A program made the translations under genes and the position numbers. Below, in pieces: positions 57,776-64,000 of a stretch of 64,000 nt of DNA. The stretch covers positions 1,116,001-1,180,000 of the forward strand of contig NZ_CP133888.1 of NCBI RefSeq assembly GCF_041228405.1, read 5' to 3'. The DNA comes from Salinilacustrithrix flava (GTDB lineage Bacteria; Actinomycetota; Acidimicrobiia; Acidimicrobiales; Salinilacustritrichaceae). The notes under the pieces were generated by a model. The model was not told the DNA's origin. It made no database searches and was given only the letters and a program-made list of their open reading frames with translations. Each line of letters opens with the position of its first letter. Positions within the stretch are counted from its first letter, which is position 1.

Positions 57776-58338
57776 TCGAAGCCCAGATCCGGCGCCGTCA
57801 CCAGCGCCAGCAGGGGCAACCCCCGCTCCGCGGCCATCGCCGCCACGGTCCCGCCCCGATCCACCACGGGCATCAGCAGCACCGCCTCGGCGCCGACCTC
57901 GTCGGCGATGACGTCAGCGGCCTCAAGCATCGAGACGCCCCGGGTCACGGCATCTTCGACGATGACGACCCGGTCCCCCGGCTCGAGCGCACCGGCGACG
58001 CGCCCCCCGCCGCCGTGCTCCTTGACCTCCTTGCGGACGCTGAACGCCCGCAGCTCGCGGCCACGGGTCGCGGCGATGGCGGCCACTCCGAACGCCACCG
58101 CATCGGCGCCCATCGTGAGCCCGCCGATGGCGGTCACATCGTCGGGCAGGACGGCCAGCGCGGCGTCGGCGACGAGCAGCATCCCGTCGGGCCGGCAGGT
58201 CGTCTGCTTGGCGTCGCAGAACCAGCTCGTCGGCTTGCCGGACTTCAGCACGAAGTCGCCCTCGCGGATGGCGTGGGCCTTGAGGTGGGCCACCAGCGCG
58301 GCGTGGGCGTCGGCAGGGACGGTGCGGTGATCGGTCAA
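57757..58338 (-). CDS. pyrE: Orotate phosphoribosyltransferase
   Basis: 193 residues. HAIREGDFVLKSGKPTSWFCDAK matches the N-terminal hood of PyrE. GGLTMGADAVAFG, FSVRKEVKEHG (catalytic Lys, flexible loop) and the PRPP motif VVIVEDAVTRGVSM complete the type I phosphoribosyltransferase. It joins orotate with PRPP to give OMP in UMP synthesis. The TTG start at 58338 is supported by GGAG 7-8 bases upstream and by overlap with the stop of the preceding gene (TTGA). It lies with purM, purF and purL, so it forms a nucleotide synthesis neighbourhood. Confidence 0.88.
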   Translation of the reverse strand: MTDHRTVPADAHAALVAHLKAHAIREGDFVLKSGKPTSWFCDAKQTTCRPDGMLLVADAALAVLPDDVTAIGGLTMGADAVAFGVAAIAATRGRELRAFSVRKEVKEHGGGGRVAGALEPGDRVVIVEDAVTRGVSMLEAADVIADEVGAEAVLLMPVVDRGGTVAAMAAERGLPLLALVTAPDLGFDYEGPL

Positions 58339-58838
58339 CGGGCGCTCCAGATGGGATCGGATCGGGTGGCGAGGAGGTAGCAGGTGGCGGCGATGCCGAT
58401 GGCAGCGATCGCGGCCAGGGCGTTCCGCAGCACCCAGCGGTCGGCGAGGGTGTCGTCGCGGTGCTGGCGCAGGACCTCGAACTGCTCGTCGGAGAGCAGC
58501 CGCTCGGTGCCTGCGTCGCCGATGAGGTCGTCCACGTAGACGAGCTGGCCGGCGGACTCCTGGACCCGGAGCTCGACCTGCTCGTCCGCACCCCGGGCGC
58601 GCACGTCGACCAGGACGCGCCAGGCGTCGACGAGGTCGCCCTCGCCGGTCTCGTGCACCATCCGCACCGGCGGCTCCACCCGCTCCACGTCCACCTCGGC
58701 GCCGCTCAGCGCGTCGAGCGCGAGGTCGGAGGCATCGTCGGCGTCGAGCCGGGGGGTGGGGGTGAACCACGACGCGCCGGCCGCTCCGAGCGCCGCGAAG
58801 AGCAGCACCCACGACACCGTCCGGACCACCGTGCGCAC
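58335..58838 (-). CDS. Two-helix membrane protein with PepSY-like extracellular domain
   Basis: 167 residues, GTG 58838. N-terminal helix VSWVLLFAALGAAGASWF, a 100-residue external domain, and a C-terminal helix NALAAIAAIGIAATCYLLA. The domain reads DASDLALDALSGAEVDVERV, then WRVLVDVRARGADEQVELRVQESAGQLVYVDD, the strand-helix and conserved closing strand of PepSY-like folds, which often inhibit proteases or sense wall state. No named family. Its TGA overlaps the pyrE TTG, so pyrE translation may depend on it. It follows purM by 31 bases. Confidence 0.6.
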   Translation of the reverse strand: MRTVVRTVSWVLLFAALGAAGASWFTPTPRLDADDASDLALDALSGAEVDVERVEPPVRMVHETGEGDLVDAWRVLVDVRARGADEQVELRVQESAGQLVYVDDLIGDAGTERLLSDEQFEVLRQHRDDTLADRWVLRNALAAIAAIGIAATCYLLATRSDPIWSAR

Positions 58839-58869
58839 GGCCGGCGACCGTACAGGGACAGCGCGCGTT

Positions 58870-59913
58870 CTACGCGTACCGGACGAGGCCGCTGCCGGGT
58901 TCGACGGTGCCGATCTGCACGGCACGGTGGCCGGCGGTGCGCAGCACGTCGAGGGCGGCGTAGACCTCGTCAGCGGGAACGACGGCGATCATGCCGATGC
59001 CCATGTTGAACACCTTGGCCATCTCGTCGTCGCTGACCTGGCCGAGGCGCTGGATCTCGGTGAAGACCTTCGGCGGCTCCCAGGCGCCCCGGTCGACGTG
59101 GGCGTCGAGGGACTCGGTGAGCACTCGGTTCAGGTTGCCCGGGATGCCACCGCCGGTGATGTGGGCGACGGCGCGGACGTCGACCACCCGCAGCAGCGCG
59201 GCGATCGCCGGCGAGTAGATGACCGACGGCGACAGGAGCTCCTCGGCCAGCGAGTGGTGGGCGCCGTCCCAGGCCGGGTCGTGCAGGGAGCGGCCGGCGA
59301 CGTCGAAGAACACCCGTCGGGCCAACGAGTACCCGTTCGAGCGCAGGTTCGGCGACGGCAGGCCGATGAGCGCGTCACCGGCGGCGATGGTGGTGCCGTC
59401 CAGGATGCGGTCCCGCTCTGCGACGCCGACGGCGAAGCCGACGAGGTCGAACTCGCCGGCCTCCATCGCGCCGGGGTGCTCGGCCATCTCGCCGCCGATG
59501 AGGGCGCAGCCCGCCTCCCGGCAGCCCTTGGCCACGCCGGCGACGAGCTGCTCGATGTGGTCGGGGTCGAGCTTGCCGACGGCGATGTAGTCGAGGAAGA
59601 ACAGCGGCTCGGCGCCGGCGCAGGCGATGTCGTCGACGCACATGGCCACGAGGTCGACGCCGATGGACTCGAAGATGCCGGCGCGCTGGGCGACGACGGC
59701 CTTGGTGCCGACGCCGTCGGTGGAGGACACGAGCACCGGGTGGGTGAAGCGGTGCTGGGGGAACTGGAACAGCCCGCCGAAGCCGCCGATGTCGCCGATG
59801 ACCTCGGGGCGGAAGGTGGAGCGGACCGACGCCTTGATGCGCTGGACGGCCTCCTCGCCGGCGCCGATGTCGACCCCGGCGGAGGCGTAGGTGTTCTCCT
59901 GCTGCTCGGACAT
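58870..59913 (-). CDS. purM: Phosphoribosylformylglycinamidine cyclo-ligase
   Basis: 347 residues. TYASAGVDIGAGEEAVQRIK start, GGFGGLFQF, LVSSTDGVGTKAVVAQ (ATP/Mg site), VAMCVDDIACAGAEPLFFLDYIAVGKLD, ALIGGEMAEHPG, FDLVGFAVG, GLPSPNLRSNGYSL, AHITGGGIPGNLNRVL and VFNMGIGMIAVV are all PurM landmarks. It closes the imidazole ring of AIR using ATP. Its ATG shares one base with the purF stop (TGATG), so both are translationally coupled. Confidence 0.96.
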   Translation of the reverse strand: MSEQQENTYASAGVDIGAGEEAVQRIKASVRSTFRPEVIGDIGGFGGLFQFPQHRFTHPVLVSSTDGVGTKAVVAQRAGIFESIGVDLVAMCVDDIACAGAEPLFFLDYIAVGKLDPDHIEQLVAGVAKGCREAGCALIGGEMAEHPGAMEAGEFDLVGFAVGVAERDRILDGTTIAAGDALIGLPSPNLRSNGYSLARRVFFDVAGRSLHDPAWDGAHHSLAEELLSPSVIYSPAIAALLRVVDVRAVAHITGGGIPGNLNRVLTESLDAHVDRGAWEPPKVFTEIQRLGQVSDDEMAKVFNMGIGMIAVVPADEVYAALDVLRTAGHRAVQIGTVEPGSGLVRYA

Positions 59914-61475
59914 CAGTCGTCGAACCCCATCTGGGAGCCGCCGACCCGGGAGGCCAGGGCGGTGGCGATGCCGCTCGGGGCCTCGGTCCGCAGCGCGGGG
60001 CTCTCGAGCACGGCCTTGGACAGCGACACGGGGATCTCCACGGGGTAGTCGCCGGTGAAGCACGCCGTGCAGAACCCGCTCGACGGGGTGCCGGTGGCGG
60101 TGATGAGCCGGTCCAGGCCCAGGTAGGCCAGCGAGTCGACGCCCAGGTAGGCCCGGATCTCCTCGATGTCGAGGTTGGAGGCGAGCAGCTCGCTGCGCAC
60201 CCCGGTGTCGATGCCGTAGAAGCAGGACCACATGACCGGCGGCGACGTGATTCGCAGGTGCACCTCGACGGCGCCGGCCTCGCGCAGCATCTGGGTGAGC
60301 GTGCGCTGCGTCGTGCCGCGCACGATCGAGTCGTCGACGACGATGAGGCGCTTGCCCTGGAGGTTCTCCTTCAGGGGGTTGAGCTTCATGCGCACCGCGG
60401 CGGCCCGGGCCTCCTGGGAGGGGGCGATGAAGCTGCGGCCGATGTAGCGGTTCTTCACCAGGCCGGCGCCGACGGGGATGCCCGACTGCCGGGCGAAGCC
60501 CTCGGCGGCGGGCAGGCCGGACTCGGGCACGCCCATGACCATGTCGGCCTCGACCGGTGCCTGCTGGGCGAGCTGCTCGCCCATGCGGACCCGGGCGGAG
60601 TGGACGTTCTTGCCGTAGAGCGTGGAGTCGGGCCGGGCGAAGTAGACGAACTCGAACAGGCACAGGCTCGGGTTGACCTCGGCCTCGGGGAAGGCCCGGA
60701 CCGAGCGGTAGCCGGTGGCGTCGATGATGATCATCTCGCCCGGTTCGATCTCGCGCACGAAGCTGGCGCCGACCAGGTCGAGGGCCGGGGTCTCCGAGGC
60801 CAGCACCCAGCCGGACTCCAGGCGGCCGAGGCACAGCGGTCGGAAGCCGTTGGGGTCGCGCACGCCGACCACGTGGCCCTCGTCCATGCACACGATGGAG
60901 AAGGCGCCCCGGAGCTTGGGCATGACCTCGAGCATCGCCGCCTCGAGGTGGCGGTCGTCGCTGCGGTGTCGCTCGCTGCGCTCGATGGCGCGGGCGAGCA
61001 TCTCCACGACGAGGTCGCTGTCGGAGGTGACGGCACCCGAGCCGGGCAGCATGCCGAGGTCCTCGGCGAGGTCGGCGGTGTTCACGAGGTTGCCGTTGTG
61101 GCCGAGGGCGATCTGGTGACCGGCGGCCTCGCGGGTGACGGGCTGGGCGTTCTGCCACGTGCTGGCGCCGGTGGTGCTGTAGCGGTCGTGGCCGATGGCC
61201 AGGTGGCCGGGCAGGCCGTTGAGCACCCGGTCGGTGAACACCGACGAGACCAGCCCGTTGTCCTTGACCGTGATGATCTCGGTGCCGTCGGACACCGACA
61301 TGCCGGCGGCCTCCTGGCCGCGGTGCTGCAGGGCGAACATGCCCAGGTAGGTCAGGTGGGCGACGGACTGGCCGGGCGCGTAGATGCCGAAGACCCCGCA
61401 GGCCTCCTTCAGCTCGTCGTCGCCTGCGCCGGTCTCGGCGTCGCGATGGGGGGCATGATCGGAAGGATCGGTCAT
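59913..61475 (-). CDS. purF: Amidophosphoribosyltransferase
   Basis: 520 residues. A 25-residue propeptide precedes Cys26 (KEACGVFGIY), the N-terminal nucleophile after cleavage. The glutaminase half has ALQHRGQEAAGM and GHNGNLVNT. The transferase half has the PRPP motif LIVVDDSIVRGTT. WSCFYGID and FCTACFTGDYP supply Cys for the Fe-S cluster of Bacillus-type PurF, so it is probably oxygen-labile and controlled that way. It commits PRPP to purine synthesis. A TAGCCT -10 (61506-61511) and a GGAGG site precede it. Confidence 0.96.
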   Translation of the reverse strand: MTDPSDHAPHRDAETGAGDDELKEACGVFGIYAPGQSVAHLTYLGMFALQHRGQEAAGMSVSDGTEIITVKDNGLVSSVFTDRVLNGLPGHLAIGHDRYSTTGASTWQNAQPVTREAAGHQIALGHNGNLVNTADLAEDLGMLPGSGAVTSDSDLVVEMLARAIERSERHRSDDRHLEAAMLEVMPKLRGAFSIVCMDEGHVVGVRDPNGFRPLCLGRLESGWVLASETPALDLVGASFVREIEPGEMIIIDATGYRSVRAFPEAEVNPSLCLFEFVYFARPDSTLYGKNVHSARVRMGEQLAQQAPVEADMVMGVPESGLPAAEGFARQSGIPVGAGLVKNRYIGRSFIAPSQEARAAAVRMKLNPLKENLQGKRLIVVDDSIVRGTTQRTLTQMLREAGAVEVHLRITSPPVMWSCFYGIDTGVRSELLASNLDIEEIRAYLGVDSLAYLGLDRLITATGTPSSGFCTACFTGDYPVEIPVSLSKAVLESPALRTEAPSGIATALASRVGGSQMGFDD

Positions 61476-61505
61476 GGGTCGGCGACACCTCCGGCGTCGG
61501 GCCCG

Positions 61506-61511
61506 AGGCTA
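61506..61511 (-). promoter_or_regulatory. -10 box of the purF-purM operon
   Basis: Minus-strand TAGCCT, giving a leader of about 25-30 bases that contains GGAGG before the purF ATG. Confidence 0.5.
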
Positions 61512-61551
61512 CCGGTCACGTGCCCCCGACCGACCAACCCAGCGGCGGACG

Positions 61552-62406
61552 TCAGACCTGGTCCCGGTCTGCGGCGAGCCGCGCCGCGACGGCATCGGCG
61601 ATCTGGGCCAGCTGCTGGTCGTCGAGGACCTGCTCGGTCGCCTTCACCGCGATGCGGCGGCGCAGGGCCTTGAGCTCGTCGCGCAGGGCGTCGACCACCT
61701 GGTCCGAGACGGCGCCGGCGGCCCGGATCTCGTCGCGCAGCATCGCCACCGTGTCGGCGTCGAGGCTCGCGCCCCCCTCGGCCGGGGCCGGTTCGGGCTC
61801 GGGTCGGGCCGTGGCCGCCGCCACGCTGGCGGCGGTGGCCTCGGTGGCGGCGTCGATGCGGGAGGCGACGGTCTGACGCACGGTGTCGAGCTCGGAGGCG
61901 ACGAAGTCCCGGAGCGCGGCGACCTGGTCGGCGACCGCCTCCACGCCGGCGCCATCGCCGGGAGCGGGCAGCTCGCCGAGCGAGCCCCGCAACCCGTCCA
62001 CCTCGGACCGGAGCGCGTCCAGCGACGCGGACAGGGCGTCCGAGGGCTCGACGACGAGGCCGTCGGCCAGCTCGGTGCGCAGGACCGCGAGCTCCTCGGT
62101 GAGAGCGGACAGCTGCGGGTCGGGCTCGGCCGTGCCTGCGTCGGGTGCGGCCCCGTCGAGCTGGGCGCGCACGGCGCGCACCTCCTCCCACAGGGCGCCG
62201 ACGACCTCGCCCGAGGCCACATCGGCGAGGTTGTCCTGCACCTGCTCGATCAGCGTCTGCTGCCCGTCGCCGACGAGGCGGAGCTGCAGGGACTCGAACC
62301 GGCCCAGGAGGGCGGTGACGTCGGCGCGCAGCTCGCGCAGCTCGTCGAGGGCCCGCTCGGTGGCGGCATCGCCACCGGGGCGCGGGTGGTCCTGGTCGTC
62401 GCTCAT
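61552..62406 (-). CDS. Coiled-coil hypothetical protein
   Basis: 284 residues, acidic. Long heptad stretches (RALDELRELRADVTALLGRFESLQ, LSALTEELAVLRTELADGL, SASLDALRSEVDGLRG, VAALRDFVASELDTVRQTVASRI) suggest extended coiled coil, with a short Ala/Pro/Glu linker near 210 and a last helix (MLRDEIRAAGAVSDQVVDALRDELKALRRRI). No membrane or catalytic motif. ATG 62406 is preceded by GGAGG. It might be a scaffold or DivIVA-like polarity factor, but nothing shows this. Confidence 0.7.
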   Translation of the reverse strand: MSDDQDHPRPGGDAATERALDELRELRADVTALLGRFESLQLRLVGDGQQTLIEQVQDNLADVASGEVVGALWEEVRAVRAQLDGAAPDAGTAEPDPQLSALTEELAVLRTELADGLVVEPSDALSASLDALRSEVDGLRGSLGELPAPGDGAGVEAVADQVAALRDFVASELDTVRQTVASRIDAATEATAASVAAATARPEPEPAPAEGGASLDADTVAMLRDEIRAAGAVSDQVVDALRDELKALRRRIAVKATEQVLDDQQLAQIADAVAARLAADRDQV

Positions 62407-62488
62407 GGTGCCTCCGTCATCGGGCTGCTTGCGGTTGCCATCCTGCCCCATCACCGCCCGGCGGTCGGCCATTCGGGGGCGCGCTGGA

Positions 62489-62494
62489 TACCCT
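62489..62494 (+). promoter_or_regulatory. -10 box of leaderless gtrA-like gene
   Basis: TACCCT ends 6 bases before ATG 62501. Confidence 0.6.
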
Positions 62495-62500
62495 CCCGGC

Positions 62501-63019
62501 ATGCCGTCCCTCGCCGACGCCGGGCCTGACACCGCGCTCGGGCGCCGCCCGTGGATCGCCAAGCTCGCCAAGTACTCCGCCGCGTCCCTCGCCGGCGTCG
62601 TCACCAGCACCAGCACGCTGTTCCTGATGCTCGAGGTGTTCGACGTGGCACCGGTGCCGTCGAACATCGCTGCGGTCACCGTCGGCGCCGTCCCGAACTA
62701 CCTGATCAACCGGGCGTGGACGTTCAACAAGCGGGGCGCGCACTCGTTCACCCGGGAGGTCCTGCCGTTCTGGGGCATGGCCATCCTCGGCCTCATCATC
62801 TCGACGTTCGCGGTGGCCTGGGCGGCCGGGCGCTACGACGAGAACACCCTGATCCTCATGATGGCCAACGTGGGCTCGTTCGGCCTGCTGTGGGTCGGGC
62901 GGTTCTTCATCCTCGACCGGCTCCTCTTCAAGCCCCTCGCCGACATCCTCGAGGAGCACGAGGACGCCGAGGGCCACTTCCACCTCCACGCCGACCAGGT
63001 GGACGAGCCCAGCCGCTGA
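62501..63019 (+). CDS. GtrA-family membrane protein
   Basis: 172 residues, four helices typical of GtrA: AKYSAASLAGVVTSTSTLFLMLEVF, then PSNIAAVTVGAVPNYLINRAWTF (the conserved N-Y-x-x-x-R-x-W-T-F), then FWGMAILGLIISTFAVAWAA, and FGLLWVGRFFILDRLLF (F-x-x-x-R-F/Y-x-x-x-R-x-x-F). These proteins help lipid-linked sugars cross the membrane. An acidic His-rich tail (EEHEDAEGHFHLHADQ) is an oddity. It converges on purL with 13 bases between stops. Confidence 0.9.
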   Translation: MPSLADAGPDTALGRRPWIAKLAKYSAASLAGVVTSTSTLFLMLEVFDVAPVPSNIAAVTVGAVPNYLINRAWTFNKRGAHSFTREVLPFWGMAILGLIISTFAVAWAAGRYDENTLILMMANVGSFGLLWVGRFFILDRLLFKPLADILEEHEDAEGHFHLHADQVDEPSR

Positions 63020-63032
63020 CGTCCCGGGCTGG

Positions 63033-64000
63033 TCAGCCCTGGGTCGTGCCGGCGCCGAGCGCCGAGGGCAGCCGGTCCCGCCAGGCCACGTGGGCCTCGC
63101 CGACCGACACGTCGACCAGGTCGCCGACCACGAGGCGGTCGCCGCCGGCCTCGCCGATGACCTCGGCGGGCACGCCGGCCGCGCCGGCATCGGCGAGCAG
63201 CGCGTCGAGCGAGCCCGGATCCACGGCGGCGAGCACGGCGGCGGGCGTCTCGGCGAAGAGCGCCACGTGCCCGCCCGGCGCGGGCAGCTCCACCCGCGCA
63301 CCGACCTGGGTGTCCACGGCCATCTCGGCCAGTGCCGGGCCCAGGCCACCGGCGAGGTCGTGCACCGACCGCAGCCGGTCGGCGGCGACGGCGTCGCGCA
63401 CGAACGCGGCGGTGGCCCGCACCCCGTCGAGGTCGACCTGGGGCGGCATGCCCTCGCGGTGCCCCTGCGACCAGGCCCACGCGCTCCCCGACAGGGTCGT
63501 GGCCGGTGCGCCGAGCACGACGAGCGTGGTGCCCTCGACCAGGCCCATGCCGGGCGGGCGGCGCTCGAGCGAGGCGATGAGGCCGACCGTGCCGATGACC
63601 GGTGACGGGTCGATGTTGACGCCGTTCGACTCGTTGTAGAGCGAGACGTTGCCGCCGATGACCGGCACCGACAGCGCCCGGCACGCCTCGGCCATGCCGT
63701 CGATGGCCTCGGACAGCTGCCACATGACCTCGGGGTGCTCGGGGTTGCCGAAGTTCAGGCAGTTCACGAGCGCCAGCGGTTCGGCGCCGACGCAGGCCAG
63801 GTTCATGACCGACTCGGCGACCACGGCAGCCATGCCGGTGCGGGGGTCGAGCCGGCACCAGCGGTGGTTGCCGTCGGTGGTGAGGCCCAGGCCCCGGCCG
63901 GTCGGCTCGCCGGTGCGGGGGTCCTTGAGGCGCAGGACGGTGGCGTCGTCACCGGGGCCGACGACGGTGTTGAGGAACAGCTGGTGGTCGTACTGGGACC
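63033..64000 (-). CDS. purL: Phosphoribosylformylglycinamidine synthase subunit PurL (partial)
   Basis: About 322 codons, the C-terminal part; the N-terminus lies beyond the right edge. PurL landmarks: GDDATVLRLK, GLGLTTDGNHRW, VAESVMNLACVGAEPLALVNCLNFGNPEHPEVMWQL, VPVIGGNVSLYNE, SVHDLAGGLGPALAEMA and the C-terminal ADAGAAGVPAEVIGE. It amidates FGAR with ammonia from PurQ using ATP, the step before PurM. This is the small PurL that works with PurS and PurQ, judged by the clean stop after the second synthetase-like half. No purQ or purS in the window. Confidence 0.95.
   Translation of the reverse strand, partial: SQYDHQLFLNTVVGPGDDATVLRLKDPRTGEPTGRGLGLTTDGNHRWCRLDPRTGMAAVVAESVMNLACVGAEPLALVNCLNFGNPEHPEVMWQLSEAIDGMAEACRALSVPVIGGNVSLYNESNGVNIDPSPVIGTVGLIASLERRPPGMGLVEGTTLVVLGAPATTLSGSAWAWSQGHREGMPPQVDLDGVRATAAFVRDAVAADRLRSVHDLAGGLGPALAEMAVDTQVGARVELPAPGGHVALFAETPAAVLAAVDPGSLDALLADAGAAGVPAEVIGEAGGDRLVVGDLVDVSVGEAHVAWRDRLPSALGAGTTQG

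Overview
The window is high-GC DNA (by eye about 70% or more) that reads as the chromosome of an actinobacterium. The markers are a mycothiol ligase MshC, a BldC-type regulator of the usual 68 residues, ClpS next to a DUF2017 gene, a CtaF-like oxidase subunit, and many promoters with a TANNNT -10 box placed 6 bases before the start codon (leaderless genes). A caa3-type oxidase and the tRNA sequences would suit a deep lineage such as Acidimicrobiia, but that assignment is inference. No rRNA, CRISPR array or phage structural gene was seen.

Layout. 1-9.6 kb holds mixed single genes: an oligopeptide-type binding lipoprotein divergent from a TetR regulator, an MFS carrier, an alpha/beta hydrolase, a GNAT, an RpiB-like isomerase, an SDR with a palindromic operator, a membrane glycosyltransferase-like protein, an HD hydrolase and a secreted glucosaminidase. 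9.7-13.3 kb holds an ABC-2 exporter, mshC and a divergent nuclease-like/winged-helix protein. 13.3-24.7 kb is a respiratory block: ctaG, COX4, ctaE, ctaD, ctaC (caa3 type), a CtaF-like membrane protein, a COX3-like protein, a second subunit-I homologue lacking the whole oxygen-reduction site, ctaB and ctaA. 24.7-30.3 kb holds clpS, a DUF2017 gene and a compact four-gene set (ThuA-like/Gfo-Idh fusion, second Gfo-Idh, hydrolase, and an S51-like domain fused to a CysRS-type tail).

30.4-33.0 kb holds tRNA-Glu, tRNA-Asp and tRNA-Phe, then a 1,550-base decayed integrative element inserted at the 3' end of tRNA-Phe. It is flanked by 46-base perfect repeats and carries a broken tyrosine recombinase plus a toxin-antitoxin-like pair. 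A ParDE pair lies just beyond it. 33.2-53.6 kb is a large exopolysaccharide locus, with about ten glycosyltransferase genes, Wzz-, Wzy- and Wzx-type proteins, two hexapeptide acyltransferases, an SGNH hydrolase and a priming sugar-phosphate transferase. Nearly every junction is an ATGA or GTGA overlap, so it is probably one translationally coupled operon. The flippase carries a C-terminal beta-propeller-like domain. 53.7-64 kb holds a secreted CAP protein, NAD-malic enzyme, bldC, a leucine/valine-type dehydrogenase, pyrE, purM, purF, a coiled-coil protein, GtrA and the C-terminal part of purL.

The strongest candidates for new biology are four. They are the catalytically stripped heme-copper oxidase subunit I with its own partner subunits (19.5-22.6 kb), the flippase/beta-propeller fusion (49.6-52.0 kb), the S51-like/CysRS-tail fusion (29.1-30.3 kb) and the miniature tRNA-Phe element.
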